Shown one piece after another: positions 27,750-36,295 of a stretch of DNA of 64,000 bases. Below the pieces are notes generated by a model, which searched no databases, was not told where the DNA came from, and saw only the letters and a program-made list of their open reading frames with translations. Every line of letters begins with the position of its first letter. The first letter of the stretch is position 1. The DNA is from Burkholderiales bacterium (lineage in GTDB: Bacteria; Pseudomonadota; Gammaproteobacteria; Burkholderiales; Burkholderiaceae_C): positions 1-64,000 of the forward strand of contig RXJQ01000017.1 of NCBI GenBank assembly GCA_003963115.1, given 5' to 3'. A program made the position numbers and the translations under genes.

Positions 27750-29275
27750 ACGCCTGACGACGACTGAGCGCTCGCCACCCAGCCGCCCCCCAGCGCCTTG
27801 TAGACGCTGATGTGGGCCTGCTGGCGCGCCAGCTGCGCCGCGATCAAGGCCTGCTGGGCCGAGAACAAGGCGCGCTGGGCATCGAGCAGATCGAGCTGGC
27901 TGGCCACGCCGGTGTCATAGCGCATGGTCGACAGGCGCAGACGCGCGGCCTCGGCCTGGGCTTGCGCCAGCTGGGCCTGGGCTTGATCGGCATAGGTGCG
28001 GCGCGCCACGAGCGCATCCTCCACTTCCCTGAACGCCGTCTGGATGGCCTTGTCGTACTGGGCGACGGCGATGTCGCGCTTGACCTTGGCCGAGTCGATG
28101 CCCGCTTGCGTGCGGCCCGCGTCGAAGATGGGCAGGCTCACCGAGGGCGCAAAGCTCCAGGCATTGCGGCCATCGTTGAACAAGCCTGAGAGTGAATCGC
28201 TGACGACACCGGCGCTGCCCGTCAGGCTGATGCGCGGGAAGCGGGCCGCCCGTGCCGCGCCGATGTTGGCGTTGGCGCTGATCAGTTGCTGCTCGGCCTG
28301 GGCGATGTCAGGCCTTTGCAGCAACACCTCGGAAGACAGACCCACCGGCAGCTCGCTCAGATCAGGCCAGAGCGTGGCTTGAACCGTCTGGGCCGCAGCC
28401 GCGCTGTCCTTGCTCGACGCCGCAGCCAGCAAATTGGCCTCGGGCTGCGGCGGCAGCAGGTCGGCGGGGGCTGTGCTGCCCAGCAGCAGGTTCAAAGCAT
28501 TGATGTCCTGTGCCCACTGGCGCTGTGCCTGGGCACGGGTCACGCGTGCGGCTTCCACCAGCGATTGGGCTGAGCGCAAGTCCAGCTCGTTGAGCACGCC
28601 GTTGTCGAACTTGAGTTTCAGCAGCTTGAGTGAGTCCTCGCGGGTCTTCAAGGTCTGCTCGGCCAGGGCCAGTTGCCAGCGGTCTGCCCACAAGGCGTAG
28701 TAGCTGTTGGCCACCGAGGCCACCAGGCTGATGTGCGTGGCCTTGCGGGCCTCCTCGGAAGCCAGCACCTGGGCCGAGGCCGCTTCGCTCAGGGCCTTCA
28801 CGCGGCCGAACAGGTCCAGCTCATAGGCCGACACGGTCACACCCCCGGTCACGCTGGTGGTCAGCGGGTAAGGTGCTTGTGTGGACGGCTGGCGCGTCCC
28901 GCTGATGCTGCCTGTGAGCGTCGGGAAACGATCGGCATTCTGGATCTGATAGGCCGCACGCAGCTGATCGATGTTGAGCACCGCCACGCGCAGATCGCGG
29001 TTGTTGTCCAGTGCCAGCTTGATCAGGCCTTGCAGGTGCTGATCGGGGAAGTAGCTGGCCCAGGGCAACTCGGCCACCGCCTTGGCGGCCTTCGCATCGG
29101 CACCCTGGCTGGCACCCTGGCTAGCATCCGGCAACTGGGCCGGCACGGCCATCGCCGGCCGCTCATACGTCGGGATCAGCGAGCAACCGGACATGAGCAG
29201 CACAGCGCTGCCCACCAGCACGCTCAGCATCACGGGGCGCCAGTTTGGCTTCAAAGGCTTCATCTGCTTATTCAT
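27743..29275 (-). CDS. RND efflux outer-membrane factor (OprM/NodT family lipoprotein)
   Basis: The product is 510 residues. A signal with lipobox (LLMSGC) shows it is a lipoprotein. Two OEP repeats form the trimeric outer-membrane barrel and periplasmic alpha tunnel; conserved blocks include LPWASYFPDQHLQ and VLLQRPDIAQAEQQL. It overlaps the end of the acrB-type gene by eight bases, so it is the third gene of the pump operon. The 3' end converges on the SapC-family gene without room for a terminator. Confidence 0.93.
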   Translation of the reverse strand: MNKQMKPLKPNWRPVMLSVLVGSAVLLMSGCSLIPTYERPAMAVPAQLPDASQGASQGADAKAAKAVAELPWASYFPDQHLQGLIKLALDNNRDLRVAVLNIDQLRAAYQIQNADRFPTLTGSISGTRQPSTQAPYPLTTSVTGGVTVSAYELDLFGRVKALSEAASAQVLASEEARKATHISLVASVANSYYALWADRWQLALAEQTLKTREDSLKLLKLKFDNGVLNELDLRSAQSLVEAARVTRAQAQRQWAQDINALNLLLGSTAPADLLPPQPEANLLAAASSKDSAAAAQTVQATLWPDLSELPVGLSSEVLLQRPDIAQAEQQLISANANIGAARAARFPRISLTGSAGVVSDSLSGLFNDGRNAWSFAPSVSLPIFDAGRTQAGIDSAKVKRDIAVAQYDKAIQTAFREVEDALVARRTYADQAQAQLAQAQAEAARLRLSTMRYDTGVASQLDLLDAQRALFSAQQALIAAQLARQQAHISVYKALGGGWVASAQSSSGVQ

Positions 29276-32200
29276 GATGTTGGGACTCCGCTTCGGCCTG
29301 CAAGGCCCTTGAAGGACGCGCCGGGAAGAAGCGGCGCACCACCACGAAGAACACGGGTACGAAGAACACGGCCAGCACGGTGGCCGCGATCATGCCGCTC
29401 ATCACGCCGGTACCGATGGCACGTTGGCTGGACGCACCCGCGCCGGACGCCACCACCAGGGGCAACACGCCCAGGATGAAGGCCATCGACGTCATGATGA
29501 TCGGGCGGAAACGCAGGTGGCAGGCCTCCAGCGTGGCTTCGATGAGGCTCTTGCCCTGCGCCTGCAGCTCCCTGGCGAACTCGATGATCAGGATGGCGTT
29601 CTTGGCCGACAAGCCGATGATCGTGATCAGCCCCACCTTGAAGAAGACATCGTTGGGCAGGTCGCGAATATTGGCGCCCAGGAGCGAACCCAGCACACCC
29701 AACGGCACCACCAGCATCACCGCAAACGGGATCGACCAGCTCTCGTACAGGGCCGCCAGACACAGGAACACGGCCAGCAGCGAAAAGGCCAGCAACGAGG
29801 TGGCTTGCGAGCCCGACAGCTGCTCTTCGCGCGACAGGCCCGTCCACTCGATGCCGATGCCCGCAGGCAGCTTGGCCGCGATGGCCTCGACCTCGGCAAT
29901 GGCCTGGCCCGTGCTGTAGCCCGCGGCCGCATCGCCAGCCAGGCGCATGGCCGGGTAGCCGTTGTAGCGTACCGCCTGCATCTGGCCCGTGATCCAGCGC
30001 GCGCTCATGAAGGCCGACAAGGGCACGTTTTGACCGGCGCTGTTGGTCACGTTGATCTGCAGCAGTTGTTCAGGCTGCATGCGGCCTTGTGAATCCGACT
30101 GCACGACCACGCGCTGCATGCGCGAGCGGTTGGGGAAATCGTTGATGTAGGACGAACCCAGGGCCGTGGCCAGCGTGGTGCTGATCGTGTCGAAGCTCAC
30201 GCCCAGCGCATAGGCCTTGTCGCGGTCGATGTCGAGTTGCAGCTGCGGCGCGTCTTCCAGACCATCAGGGCGCACACCCGTGACGACCTTGCTTTGCATG
30301 AGCATGCCCATCATCTGGTTGCGCGCGGCCAGCAGGGCGTCGTGCCCCAGGCCGCCGCGGTCTTGCAGACGCACAGCGAAGCCGGTGGCATTACCCAGTT
30401 CTCGGATGGGCGGCGGGTTCAGCGGGTAGATGAAGGCATCGCGGATGCCCATCAAGGCGCCAAAGGCCCGCTTGGCAATGGCTTGCGACGAGTGTTCCTC
30501 GCCCTTGCGATCCTTGAAGTCCTTCAAGGTCACGAAGGCCAGCGCGGCGTTCTGGCCGGTGCCTGAGAAGCTGAAGCCCACCACACCCACCACCGACTGA
30601 ACCTCGGGCTGCTTGAGGAAGTACTGCTCGACCTGCGAGATCACGGCCTCGGTGCGCGGCGCGGTGGCACCAGGCGGCAGCTGCACGTTGACCAGCAGGT
30701 TGCCCTGGTCTTCGTTTGGCAGGAAGGCCGACGGCATGCGCACATACAACCAGCCCACCACCGCCACGATCGCGGCATAGAGGATCAGCACACGGCCGCC
30801 ACGGCGCACCAGCTTGGAAGCCGTGCCTTCATAGCCATGCGTGGTCGCCGTGAAGAAGCGGTTGAACCAGCCGAAGAAGCCACCCTTCTCGTGGTGATCG
30901 TGCGGCACGGGCTTGAGCAGCGTGGCGCATAAAGCCGGCGTCAGCGACAGGGCCAGGAAGGCCGAGAACAGCATGGACGCGACCATCGACAGCGAGAACT
31001 GCCGGTAGATGTTGCCCACTGAGCCCGAGAAGAAGGCCATCGGGATGAACACCGACACCAGCACCACCGTGATGCCGATGATGGCGCCACTGATCTGGCC
31101 CATGGCCTTCTTGGTGGCCTCATAGGGCGAGAGGCCCTCCTGCACCATCAGCCGCTCGACGTTCTCCACCACCACGATGGCATCGTCCACCAGGATGCCG
31201 ATGGCCAGCACCATGCCGAACATGGTCAGCACGTTGATCGAGAAACCCATCACCGACATCACGCCGAAGGTACCGAGCAAGGCCACGGGCACGACGATGG
31301 TCGGCACCAGCGTGTAGCGGATGTTCTGCAAGAACAGGTACATCACCAGGAACACCAGCACCACGGCCTCGATCAGGGTCTCGACCACCTGGCTGATGGA
31401 CACCTCGATGAAGCCCGAGGTGTCATAGGGGAAGGAGTAGTTCACGCCCTGCGGGAAGTACTTCTTGAGCTCGACCATGCGGGCCTTGACCAGCTTGGCC
31501 GACTCCAGCGCATTGCCGGTGGGCGACAGCTGTACGGCCAGGCCCACGGCGGGCTTGCCATTGAGGCGGGCATAGGTGCTGTAGACCTGACCGCCCAGCT
31601 CGATGCGTGCCACGTCCTTCAGGCGCACGGTCGAGCCATCGGACTTGGCGCGCAGCACGATGTTGTTGAATTCCTTGACGCTTTCCAGCTGGCCACGCAC
31701 GACCACGGTCGCGCTCATGGTCTGGCTGCTGAGGTTGGGCAGGTCACCCAAAGCGCCCGCAGGCACCAGGCTGTTTTGCGACCTGATGGCGTTGTTGACG
31801 TCGGCAATGCCCAGACCGTAAGAGACCAGCTTGGCGGGGTCCACCCAGATGCGCATGGCACGCTCGGTGCCATACAGCTGCACCTGGCCAATGCCCTTGA
31901 TGCGCTGCAATTCAGGCAGCAGGTTGCGCGAGGCATAGTCACCCAGGGCAACGGGGTCGAACTCCGGGTTGTCCGACGACAGCATCACGAACATCAGCAC
32001 GTTGCTGCGCGACTTGTCCACCTTCACGCCCTGCTGCGTCACGGCAGCCGGCAAGCGGGGCGTGGCGCGGCTCAGGCGGTTTTGCACGTCCACCTGCGCC
32101 AGGTCGATGTTGGTGCCCGTCTCGAAGGTGACGGTGATGCTGCCCGTGCCATTGGCCTGGCTGACGGACTCCATATAGGCCAGACCGGGCGAGCCGTTGA

Positions 32201-32405
32201 GCTCCTGCTCGATCACGCTGATGACGCTCTCATCAAGCGTCTTGGCAGAAGCACCGGGGTAGGTGGCACTGATCACCACGGAAGGCGGCGCCACCGTGGG
32301 GTACTGGGCAATGGGCAACTGGGTGATCGCCACCCCGCCGAACACGAGGATGAACAGGGCTATCACCCAAGCGAAGATGGGCCTGTCGATGAAGAAGCGT
32401 GGCAT
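29268..32405 (-). CDS. acrB: RND multidrug efflux permease (AcrB/MexB, HAE1 family)
   Basis: The product is 1045 residues, the usual HAE1 length. The start MPRFFIDRPIFAWVIALFI is typical. The proton-relay pair Asp-Asp occurs in GILVDDAIVVVENVERLM (TM4) and the Lys in LSAKNAILIIEFA (TM10). Two large periplasmic loops follow the internal duplication. The trimer extrudes drugs, bile salts, dyes or solvents using proton flux; the substrate range is unknown. It is 18 bases after the adaptor gene. Confidence 0.96.
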   Translation of the reverse strand: MPRFFIDRPIFAWVIALFILVFGGVAITQLPIAQYPTVAPPSVVISATYPGASAKTLDESVISVIEQELNGSPGLAYMESVSQANGTGSITVTFETGTNIDLAQVDVQNRLSRATPRLPAAVTQQGVKVDKSRSNVLMFVMLSSDNPEFDPVALGDYASRNLLPELQRIKGIGQVQLYGTERAMRIWVDPAKLVSYGLGIADVNNAIRSQNSLVPAGALGDLPNLSSQTMSATVVVRGQLESVKEFNNIVLRAKSDGSTVRLKDVARIELGGQVYSTYARLNGKPAVGLAVQLSPTGNALESAKLVKARMVELKKYFPQGVNYSFPYDTSGFIEVSISQVVETLIEAVVLVFLVMYLFLQNIRYTLVPTIVVPVALLGTFGVMSVMGFSINVLTMFGMVLAIGILVDDAIVVVENVERLMVQEGLSPYEATKKAMGQISGAIIGITVVLVSVFIPMAFFSGSVGNIYRQFSLSMVASMLFSAFLALSLTPALCATLLKPVPHDHHEKGGFFGWFNRFFTATTHGYEGTASKLVRRGGRVLILYAAIVAVVGWLYVRMPSAFLPNEDQGNLLVNVQLPPGATAPRTEAVISQVEQYFLKQPEVQSVVGVVGFSFSGTGQNAALAFVTLKDFKDRKGEEHSSQAIAKRAFGALMGIRDAFIYPLNPPPIRELGNATGFAVRLQDRGGLGHDALLAARNQMMGMLMQSKVVTGVRPDGLEDAPQLQLDIDRDKAYALGVSFDTISTTLATALGSSYINDFPNRSRMQRVVVQSDSQGRMQPEQLLQINVTNSAGQNVPLSAFMSARWITGQMQAVRYNGYPAMRLAGDAAAGYSTGQAIAEVEAIAAKLPAGIGIEWTGLSREEQLSGSQATSLLAFSLLAVFLCLAALYESWSIPFAVMLVVPLGVLGSLLGANIRDLPNDVFFKVGLITIIGLSAKNAILIIEFARELQAQGKSLIEATLEACHLRFRPIIMTSMAFILGVLPLVVASGAGASSQRAIGTGVMSGMIAATVLAVFFVPVFFVVVRRFFPARPSRALQAEAESQHHE

Positions 32406-32423
32406 GCGGTCGCTCCTTGCTTG

Positions 32424-33731
32424 TCAGCGTGAAGCCGATGCGGAGGCCGAAGATGAAGCCGCATCAGCAGACTGAGGCGGCGTCCAGGGCACGGCCTTGA
32501 CCGGCGCCTTGGGGTTCATCATCTTCTGGAAGCCATCGACCATGACCTGCTCGCCGGCCTTCAAGCCACCCAGCACCACCCACTGGTTGCCACGCGCACC
32601 GCCCAGCTTGATGGGGCGCGGCGAAACCTTGCCTTCTGCGTCCACCACCATGACGGTGTCACCCTGGCTGGTGCGCGTCACGGCCTGCTGAGGCAGCAGC
32701 ACGCCACCATCCACCTCGGCCTGCTCCAGGCGCACACGCACATACATGCCGGGCAACAGCAGGCCTTGTGGGTTGGGCAGCTCGGCACGCAGCGAGACCT
32801 GGCCCGACGTCGGGTCCACACTCAGATCGGAGAACAACAGCTTGCCTTGCAAGGGGTACTCGGTGCCGTCATCCAGCACCACGCGCACGGCTGCGGCCTG
32901 GTTGCCCAGCTTCTTGATGGCACCAGCCTCCATCGCCTTCTTGAGCTTGATGACCTCGTTGGCCGGCTGCGTGAAGTTCACATACAAAGGGTTGATCTGC
33001 TGCACCAGGGCCAACTGGGTCGCCTCACCCTGGCCGACCAGCGCACCTTCGGTCACCAAGGCACGCCCAATGCGGCCGGAGATCGGCGAGGTCACGGCGG
33101 CATAGCCCAGGTTGATGCGCGCGGTCTGCACAGCCGCCTTGGCCGCGGCCACATCGGCCTGCGCCTGACGCTGCGCCACCTGGGCGTTGAGGAAGTCCTG
33201 CGGGCTGATGGCCTTGGCCGCCTGAAGCGGCTGGTAGCGCTCAACCAGGGCACTGGCCTGCGCCAGATTGGCCTCTGCCTTGGCCTGCGTGGCCAGGGCG
33301 CTGTCCAGGGCGGCCTGGTAGGTGGCCGCGTCGATCTGGAACAGGGCCTGCCCCTCCTTCACGTCCGCCCCTTCGGTGAAGAGGCGCTTTTGCAGGATGC
33401 CGGCCACGCGGGCCCGCACTTGGGCCGTACGCAAAGCCTCCAGGCGACCGGGCAACTCGGCCATCACCGGCACGGTCTGCGGCTGCACCGTGACCACGCC
33501 CACCTGGGCCGGCGGCATGCCGCCACCGGGCTTGGCCACGGCCTGCGCGCCGCCTTGGTCCTTCTGGCCACAACCGGTCAGGAAAGAAGCCGCCAGCGCG
33601 CACAGGGCCAGCACGCCCACGGCATTGGCCGTCCAACGCCAGACATCATCCTTCTTCAGCCGCAGCACCCTGGCTGCGGGCACACGCGCCACGTTTTCTT
33701 TTTGTGAAACGGTCATCTCGGGACTGGCCAT
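32424..33731 (-). CDS. acrA: RND efflux periplasmic adaptor (AcrA/MexA family)
   Basis: The product is 435 residues from the ATG at 33731, which has GAGG six bases upstream. A signal with lipobox (SFLTGC, Cys about 52) follows an unusually long charged N-terminal stretch. Lipoyl half-motifs, an alpha-hairpin (about 150-230) and a beta-barrel domain are present, e.g. RARVAGILQKRLFTEGADVK. It links AcrB to the outer-membrane channel. The gene is divergent from the TetR gene across a shared palindromic operator. Confidence 0.94.
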   Translation of the reverse strand: MASPEMTVSQKENVARVPAARVLRLKKDDVWRWTANAVGVLALCALAASFLTGCGQKDQGGAQAVAKPGGGMPPAQVGVVTVQPQTVPVMAELPGRLEALRTAQVRARVAGILQKRLFTEGADVKEGQALFQIDAATYQAALDSALATQAKAEANLAQASALVERYQPLQAAKAISPQDFLNAQVAQRQAQADVAAAKAAVQTARINLGYAAVTSPISGRIGRALVTEGALVGQGEATQLALVQQINPLYVNFTQPANEVIKLKKAMEAGAIKKLGNQAAAVRVVLDDGTEYPLQGKLLFSDLSVDPTSGQVSLRAELPNPQGLLLPGMYVRVRLEQAEVDGGVLLPQQAVTRTSQGDTVMVVDAEGKVSPRPIKLGGARGNQWVVLGGLKAGEQVMVDGFQKMMNPKAPVKAVPWTPPQSADAASSSASASASR

Positions 33732-33754
33732 GGGGCACCTCGGTCTAAAAATAC

Positions 33755-33784
33755 TTGCCTGGTCAAATATGCAGACAGTATACA
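33755..33784 (+). promoter_or_regulatory. Putative acrR promoter
   Basis: TTGCCT (33755-33760) and TATACA (33779-33784) are separated by 18 bases, and the -10 overlaps the left arm of the operator palindrome. Repressor binding would block this promoter, i.e. autorepression. Confidence 0.55.
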
Positions 33785-33807
33785 TACATGCTTGTATGTA
33801 TGCACAA
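33777..33807 (-). promoter_or_regulatory. Putative efflux operon promoter
   Basis: On the minus strand TATACT (33777-33782) is a good -10, with TTGTGC (33802-33807) 19 bases upstream as a poor -35. The operator palindrome fills the spacer, so a repressor dimer would sit between the two boxes. A long spacer is often seen where a regulator also distorts DNA; that is speculative here. Confidence 0.4.
33780..33801. promoter_or_regulatory. AcrR-type operator palindrome
   Basis: ATACATACA and TGTATGTAT form a perfect 9-bp inverted repeat with a 4-base spacer. The half-sites match those of the E. coli AcrR operator (TACATACA...TGTATGTA). It lies between the divergent acrR and acrA genes and over both -10 boxes. 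Confidence 0.85.
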
Positions 33808-33855
33808 AGATCTGGGACAATCACCCTCAGACTTCACGGTTTTCTTCAGCCCGTC

Positions 33856-34473
33856 ATGCGCCGCACCAAGGAAGATGCACAACAGACCCGCGAGAGCCTG
33901 CTCGACGCTGCGGAGCTGCTGTTCGCCGAGCGGGGTGTGTCGCGCACGTCCTTGCAGGACATCGCCAAGGCTGCCGGGGTGACGCGTGGCGCCGTGTACT
34001 GGCACTTCGCCGACAAGGCCGAGCTGTTCAACGCGATGATGTCGCGCACCACGCTGCCGATGGAGGACTCGCTCAAGTCCATCGACACCGAGCACGTGGC
34101 CCAACCGCTGGCCGAACTTAAGTCGTCGATGATGGACGTGATGAGACGGGTCGTGCATGACCCTCGCACGCAGCGGGTTTTCGACATCGCCACGATGAAG
34201 GTCGAATATGTGGACGAGCTCTCGGGCATCCGCAAACGCCACATCGACGTGCACCGCTCATACCGGGATCACGTCGAAGCCACCTTCAGGCGGGCGCAGA
34301 CCCTGGCCCAGATCGCCCCACATCACAATGCCAAGCTGCTGGCCGTGAGCCACATGGCCCTGGTCAACGGGCTCATCCACAACTGGATGCTGGATCAGAC
34401 CCAGTTCGACCTGATCGCCTCGGCAGATGGCAGCTTCGATCTGTTCGTCAACGGGCTACGGCCCGCGTGCTAG
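33856..34473 (+). CDS. acrR: TetR-family repressor of the efflux operon (AcrR-like)
   Basis: The product is 205 residues from the ATG at 33856; the longer open frame above it overlaps the adaptor gene and is not supported. The N-terminal helix-turn-helix (AGVTRGAVYWHFADKAELF) is typical of AcrR/TtgR. The C-terminal TetR_C ligand pocket (about 80-200) resembles the AcrR group (HMALVNGLIHNWMLD). It should bind the palindrome at 33780-33801 and release it when a pump substrate binds. Confidence 0.92.
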   Translation: MRRTKEDAQQTRESLLDAAELLFAERGVSRTSLQDIAKAAGVTRGAVYWHFADKAELFNAMMSRTTLPMEDSLKSIDTEHVAQPLAELKSSMMDVMRRVVHDPRTQRVFDIATMKVEYVDELSGIRKRHIDVHRSYRDHVEATFRRAQTLAQIAPHHNAKLLAVSHMALVNGLIHNWMLDQTQFDLIASADGSFDLFVNGLRPAC

Positions 34474-34491
34474 GCGACCAGTTGACGGTCA

Positions 34492-35163
34492 TCAGGCGCG
34501 ACGCGCCACCAGGCCATCCGTGACCTCGTCCAGCGCACCGGCATCTTCTTCCAGGTGGCGGTTGTCGGCCCAACCCACCAGGCCGAAGCCTTCGCCATTG
34601 AAGAGCAGACGGTTGATGCTGGCATTGGTGATCTTCCAGCTGCGCGGCACGTTCAACGCCATGCCATTGGCGGCGCGGTAGAAGCAATCGAGCACGCCGC
34701 CATGCGCCACCACCGCGATGCTCTGGCCAGGGTGCCGACGCGCCAGGCGCATGAGGGCTTCAAGGCTGCGGTCGTAGAAGCTTTGCAGCGTCTCGCCGCC
34801 TTCAGGGCCGTAGCTGGGGTCGCGGTCGCGCCAACGCTGTGCCTCTTGCGGCCACTGCGCCGCGACCTCGCCTTGCGTCTTGCCCTCGAAGCGCCCGAAG
34901 TGGCGCTCACGCAAGTTGACATCCTGATTCAGTGGCAAGCCCTTCACCCGTGCGATGGCCAAAGCGGTATCACGCGCTCGCTGCAGGTCGCTGCTGTAGA
35001 TCGCGTCCAGTTCCTCATCGGCCAGGGCTTGCGCCACGCGCTGGGCCTGCCAGCGCCCCTTGTCATTGAGCGGGATGTCGATGTGGCCCTGGATGCGGGA
35101 TTCGGTGTTCCAGGCGGTCTCGCCATGGCGGATGACGAGCAAGCGGGTGACGTGATCAGGCAT
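34492..35163 (-). CDS. Histidine phosphatase family protein (GpmB-like)
   Basis: The product is 223 residues from the ATG at 35163. The catalytic RHGETAWN (His near residue 12) and the second His in VVAHGGVLD define the branch. The phosphatase signature SDLQRARDTA and Glu in RERHFGRFEG are intact. It is often annotated as phosphoglycerate mutase, but cofactor-dependent mutase activity is not proven for this subgroup. It sits between acrR and a DUF1840 gene. Confidence 0.9.
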   Translation of the reverse strand: MPDHVTRLLVIRHGETAWNTESRIQGHIDIPLNDKGRWQAQRVAQALADEELDAIYSSDLQRARDTALAIARVKGLPLNQDVNLRERHFGRFEGKTQGEVAAQWPQEAQRWRDRDPSYGPEGGETLQSFYDRSLEALMRLARRHPGQSIAVVAHGGVLDCFYRAANGMALNVPRSWKITNASINRLLFNGEGFGLVGWADNRHLEEDAGALDEVTDGLVARRA

Positions 35164-35213
35164 ACGCCTCATCATGCCTCAGGATTGCTGCAACGCACAA
35201 TCCCCGAGCTGAA

Positions 35214-35555
35214 TCACACACCCCAGACGATGGGTTTGTTGGCCGCCATGGCGCGCTCGATCATCTTGATCAGGGGGACGGCGCGCTTGCGCAGGCTGAT
35301 GGGTTCGTCAGCGAAGGCGGGTTGCGCCTCGATCTGGACACCCTCGGCATCAAAATCCCCAAGCCCCGCAATGCCAGAGGACTCATCGCTCGCAAGCTCA
35401 TCTGGCAGGCCCTTAAGCGCCAGCAGTACCTTAGGCATGTCGGCCACCTCGATGATGCCCTTGTCGTCCGACTTGCCTATCTGGCTTAGCAAAGCGCGGG
35501 CATGCACCTGAATCATCAACAAGTCACCCGTCGCTTGAGATTTGAACTTGACCAC
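35214..35555 (-). CDS. DUF1840 domain protein
   Basis: The product is 113 residues from a GTG at 35555, which has AGAGG five bases upstream and gives the family-like start (M)VKFKSQATGDLLMIQ. An upstream in-frame start would add 17 unrelated residues. The C-terminal block ISLRKRAVPLIKMIERA is conserved. The family is small, cytosolic, found mainly in beta- and gamma-proteobacteria, and its function is unknown. Confidence 0.8.
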   Translation of the reverse strand: MVKFKSQATGDLLMIQVHARALLSQIGKSDDKGIIEVADMPKVLLALKGLPDELASDESSGIAGLGDFDAEGVQIEAQPAFADEPISLRKRAVPLIKMIERAMAANKPIVWGV

Positions 35556-35626
35556 GTTGACCTCTGGTCGGATTGTGCGCCCAAACTGAACCCAAGCGCT
35601 CACCACTCATGTGCGACCAGCCGCCT

Positions 35627-36295
35627 TCAAGGCTTGGCTTCTGCTTGCGCCGCAGCGTTCAGGCGCAAGGCATCGAGCTTGTCCTGATACTCAGCCTTGA
35701 TGTTTTCGAGCTTCACACGCGCGATGCCCAGGAAGGGCTCATTGGCCGACACGACCTCGCGCAGCCCCTTGTTCTCGTACTTGCCCAGAAGATCGGTACC
35801 CAGCGTGTACAGTTCTGCATTGTTGGCACGGCATCGGTCATTGGCATCGCTCATCTGCTTGTACTTGCCTTGCCAGGACGCAATGGTCTGGGCTGACTGC
35901 CCCTGCTGCTCGACCGCCTTGGCTTTGCTGTCTTCCAGGTATTGCTTGAGCTGAGCCAGTTCCACGCTGAGCTGCTCCTTGTCCTTCTTCAAGGACTCCA
36001 CTTCCTCATTCAAGGCCTTGACTTTGCGAGAAGCTGCGCCGGCTGCCGCACGCTGTGAAGCCACGTCGCTTTCGGCAGATTTGAGTGACTTCTCCATGGC
36101 CGCCTTATCAGCATCAGCCTTGGTCTTGACTTCCTGAATGGCCGCGTCCTGTTGTTGCTGGATTTGACGCAACTGCATCTTCAGGCGACGCACCTGCTCT
36201 TGCTCACGGTCGCCTTCGGCATGAGCGGCGGCCAGCATGACCGATGCCAGCAGGAAGGTCAGGCTGACATGACGGATCAGCTTAGAAGCGCACAT
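35627..36295 (-). CDS. Periplasmic coiled-coil protein at the end of the ExbB/TonB unit
   Basis: The product is 222 residues from the ATG at 36295. A signal peptide (about 1-25, ending AAAHA) is followed by a long coiled coil (about 30-150) with Gln/Glu/Lys heptads, then a short globular C-terminal part (TDLLGKYENKGLREVV). The start lies inside the end of the porin gene, overlapping its stop by 14 bases, so translation is coupled. I do not recognise the family; a periplasmic spacer or partner of the porin is plausible. Confidence 0.8.
   Translation of the reverse strand: MCASKLIRHVSLTFLLASVMLAAAHAEGDREQEQVRRLKMQLRQIQQQQDAAIQEVKTKADADKAAMEKSLKSAESDVASQRAAAGAASRKVKALNEEVESLKKDKEQLSVELAQLKQYLEDSKAKAVEQQGQSAQTIASWQGKYKQMSDANDRCRANNAELYTLGTDLLGKYENKGLREVVSANEPFLGIARVKLENIKAEYQDKLDALRLNAAAQAEAKP

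Noticed and set aside
33322..33855. Extension of acrR upstream through the adaptor gene
   Set aside because: It would overlap acrA antisense and include the operator; the TetR domain begins right after the ATG at 33856.
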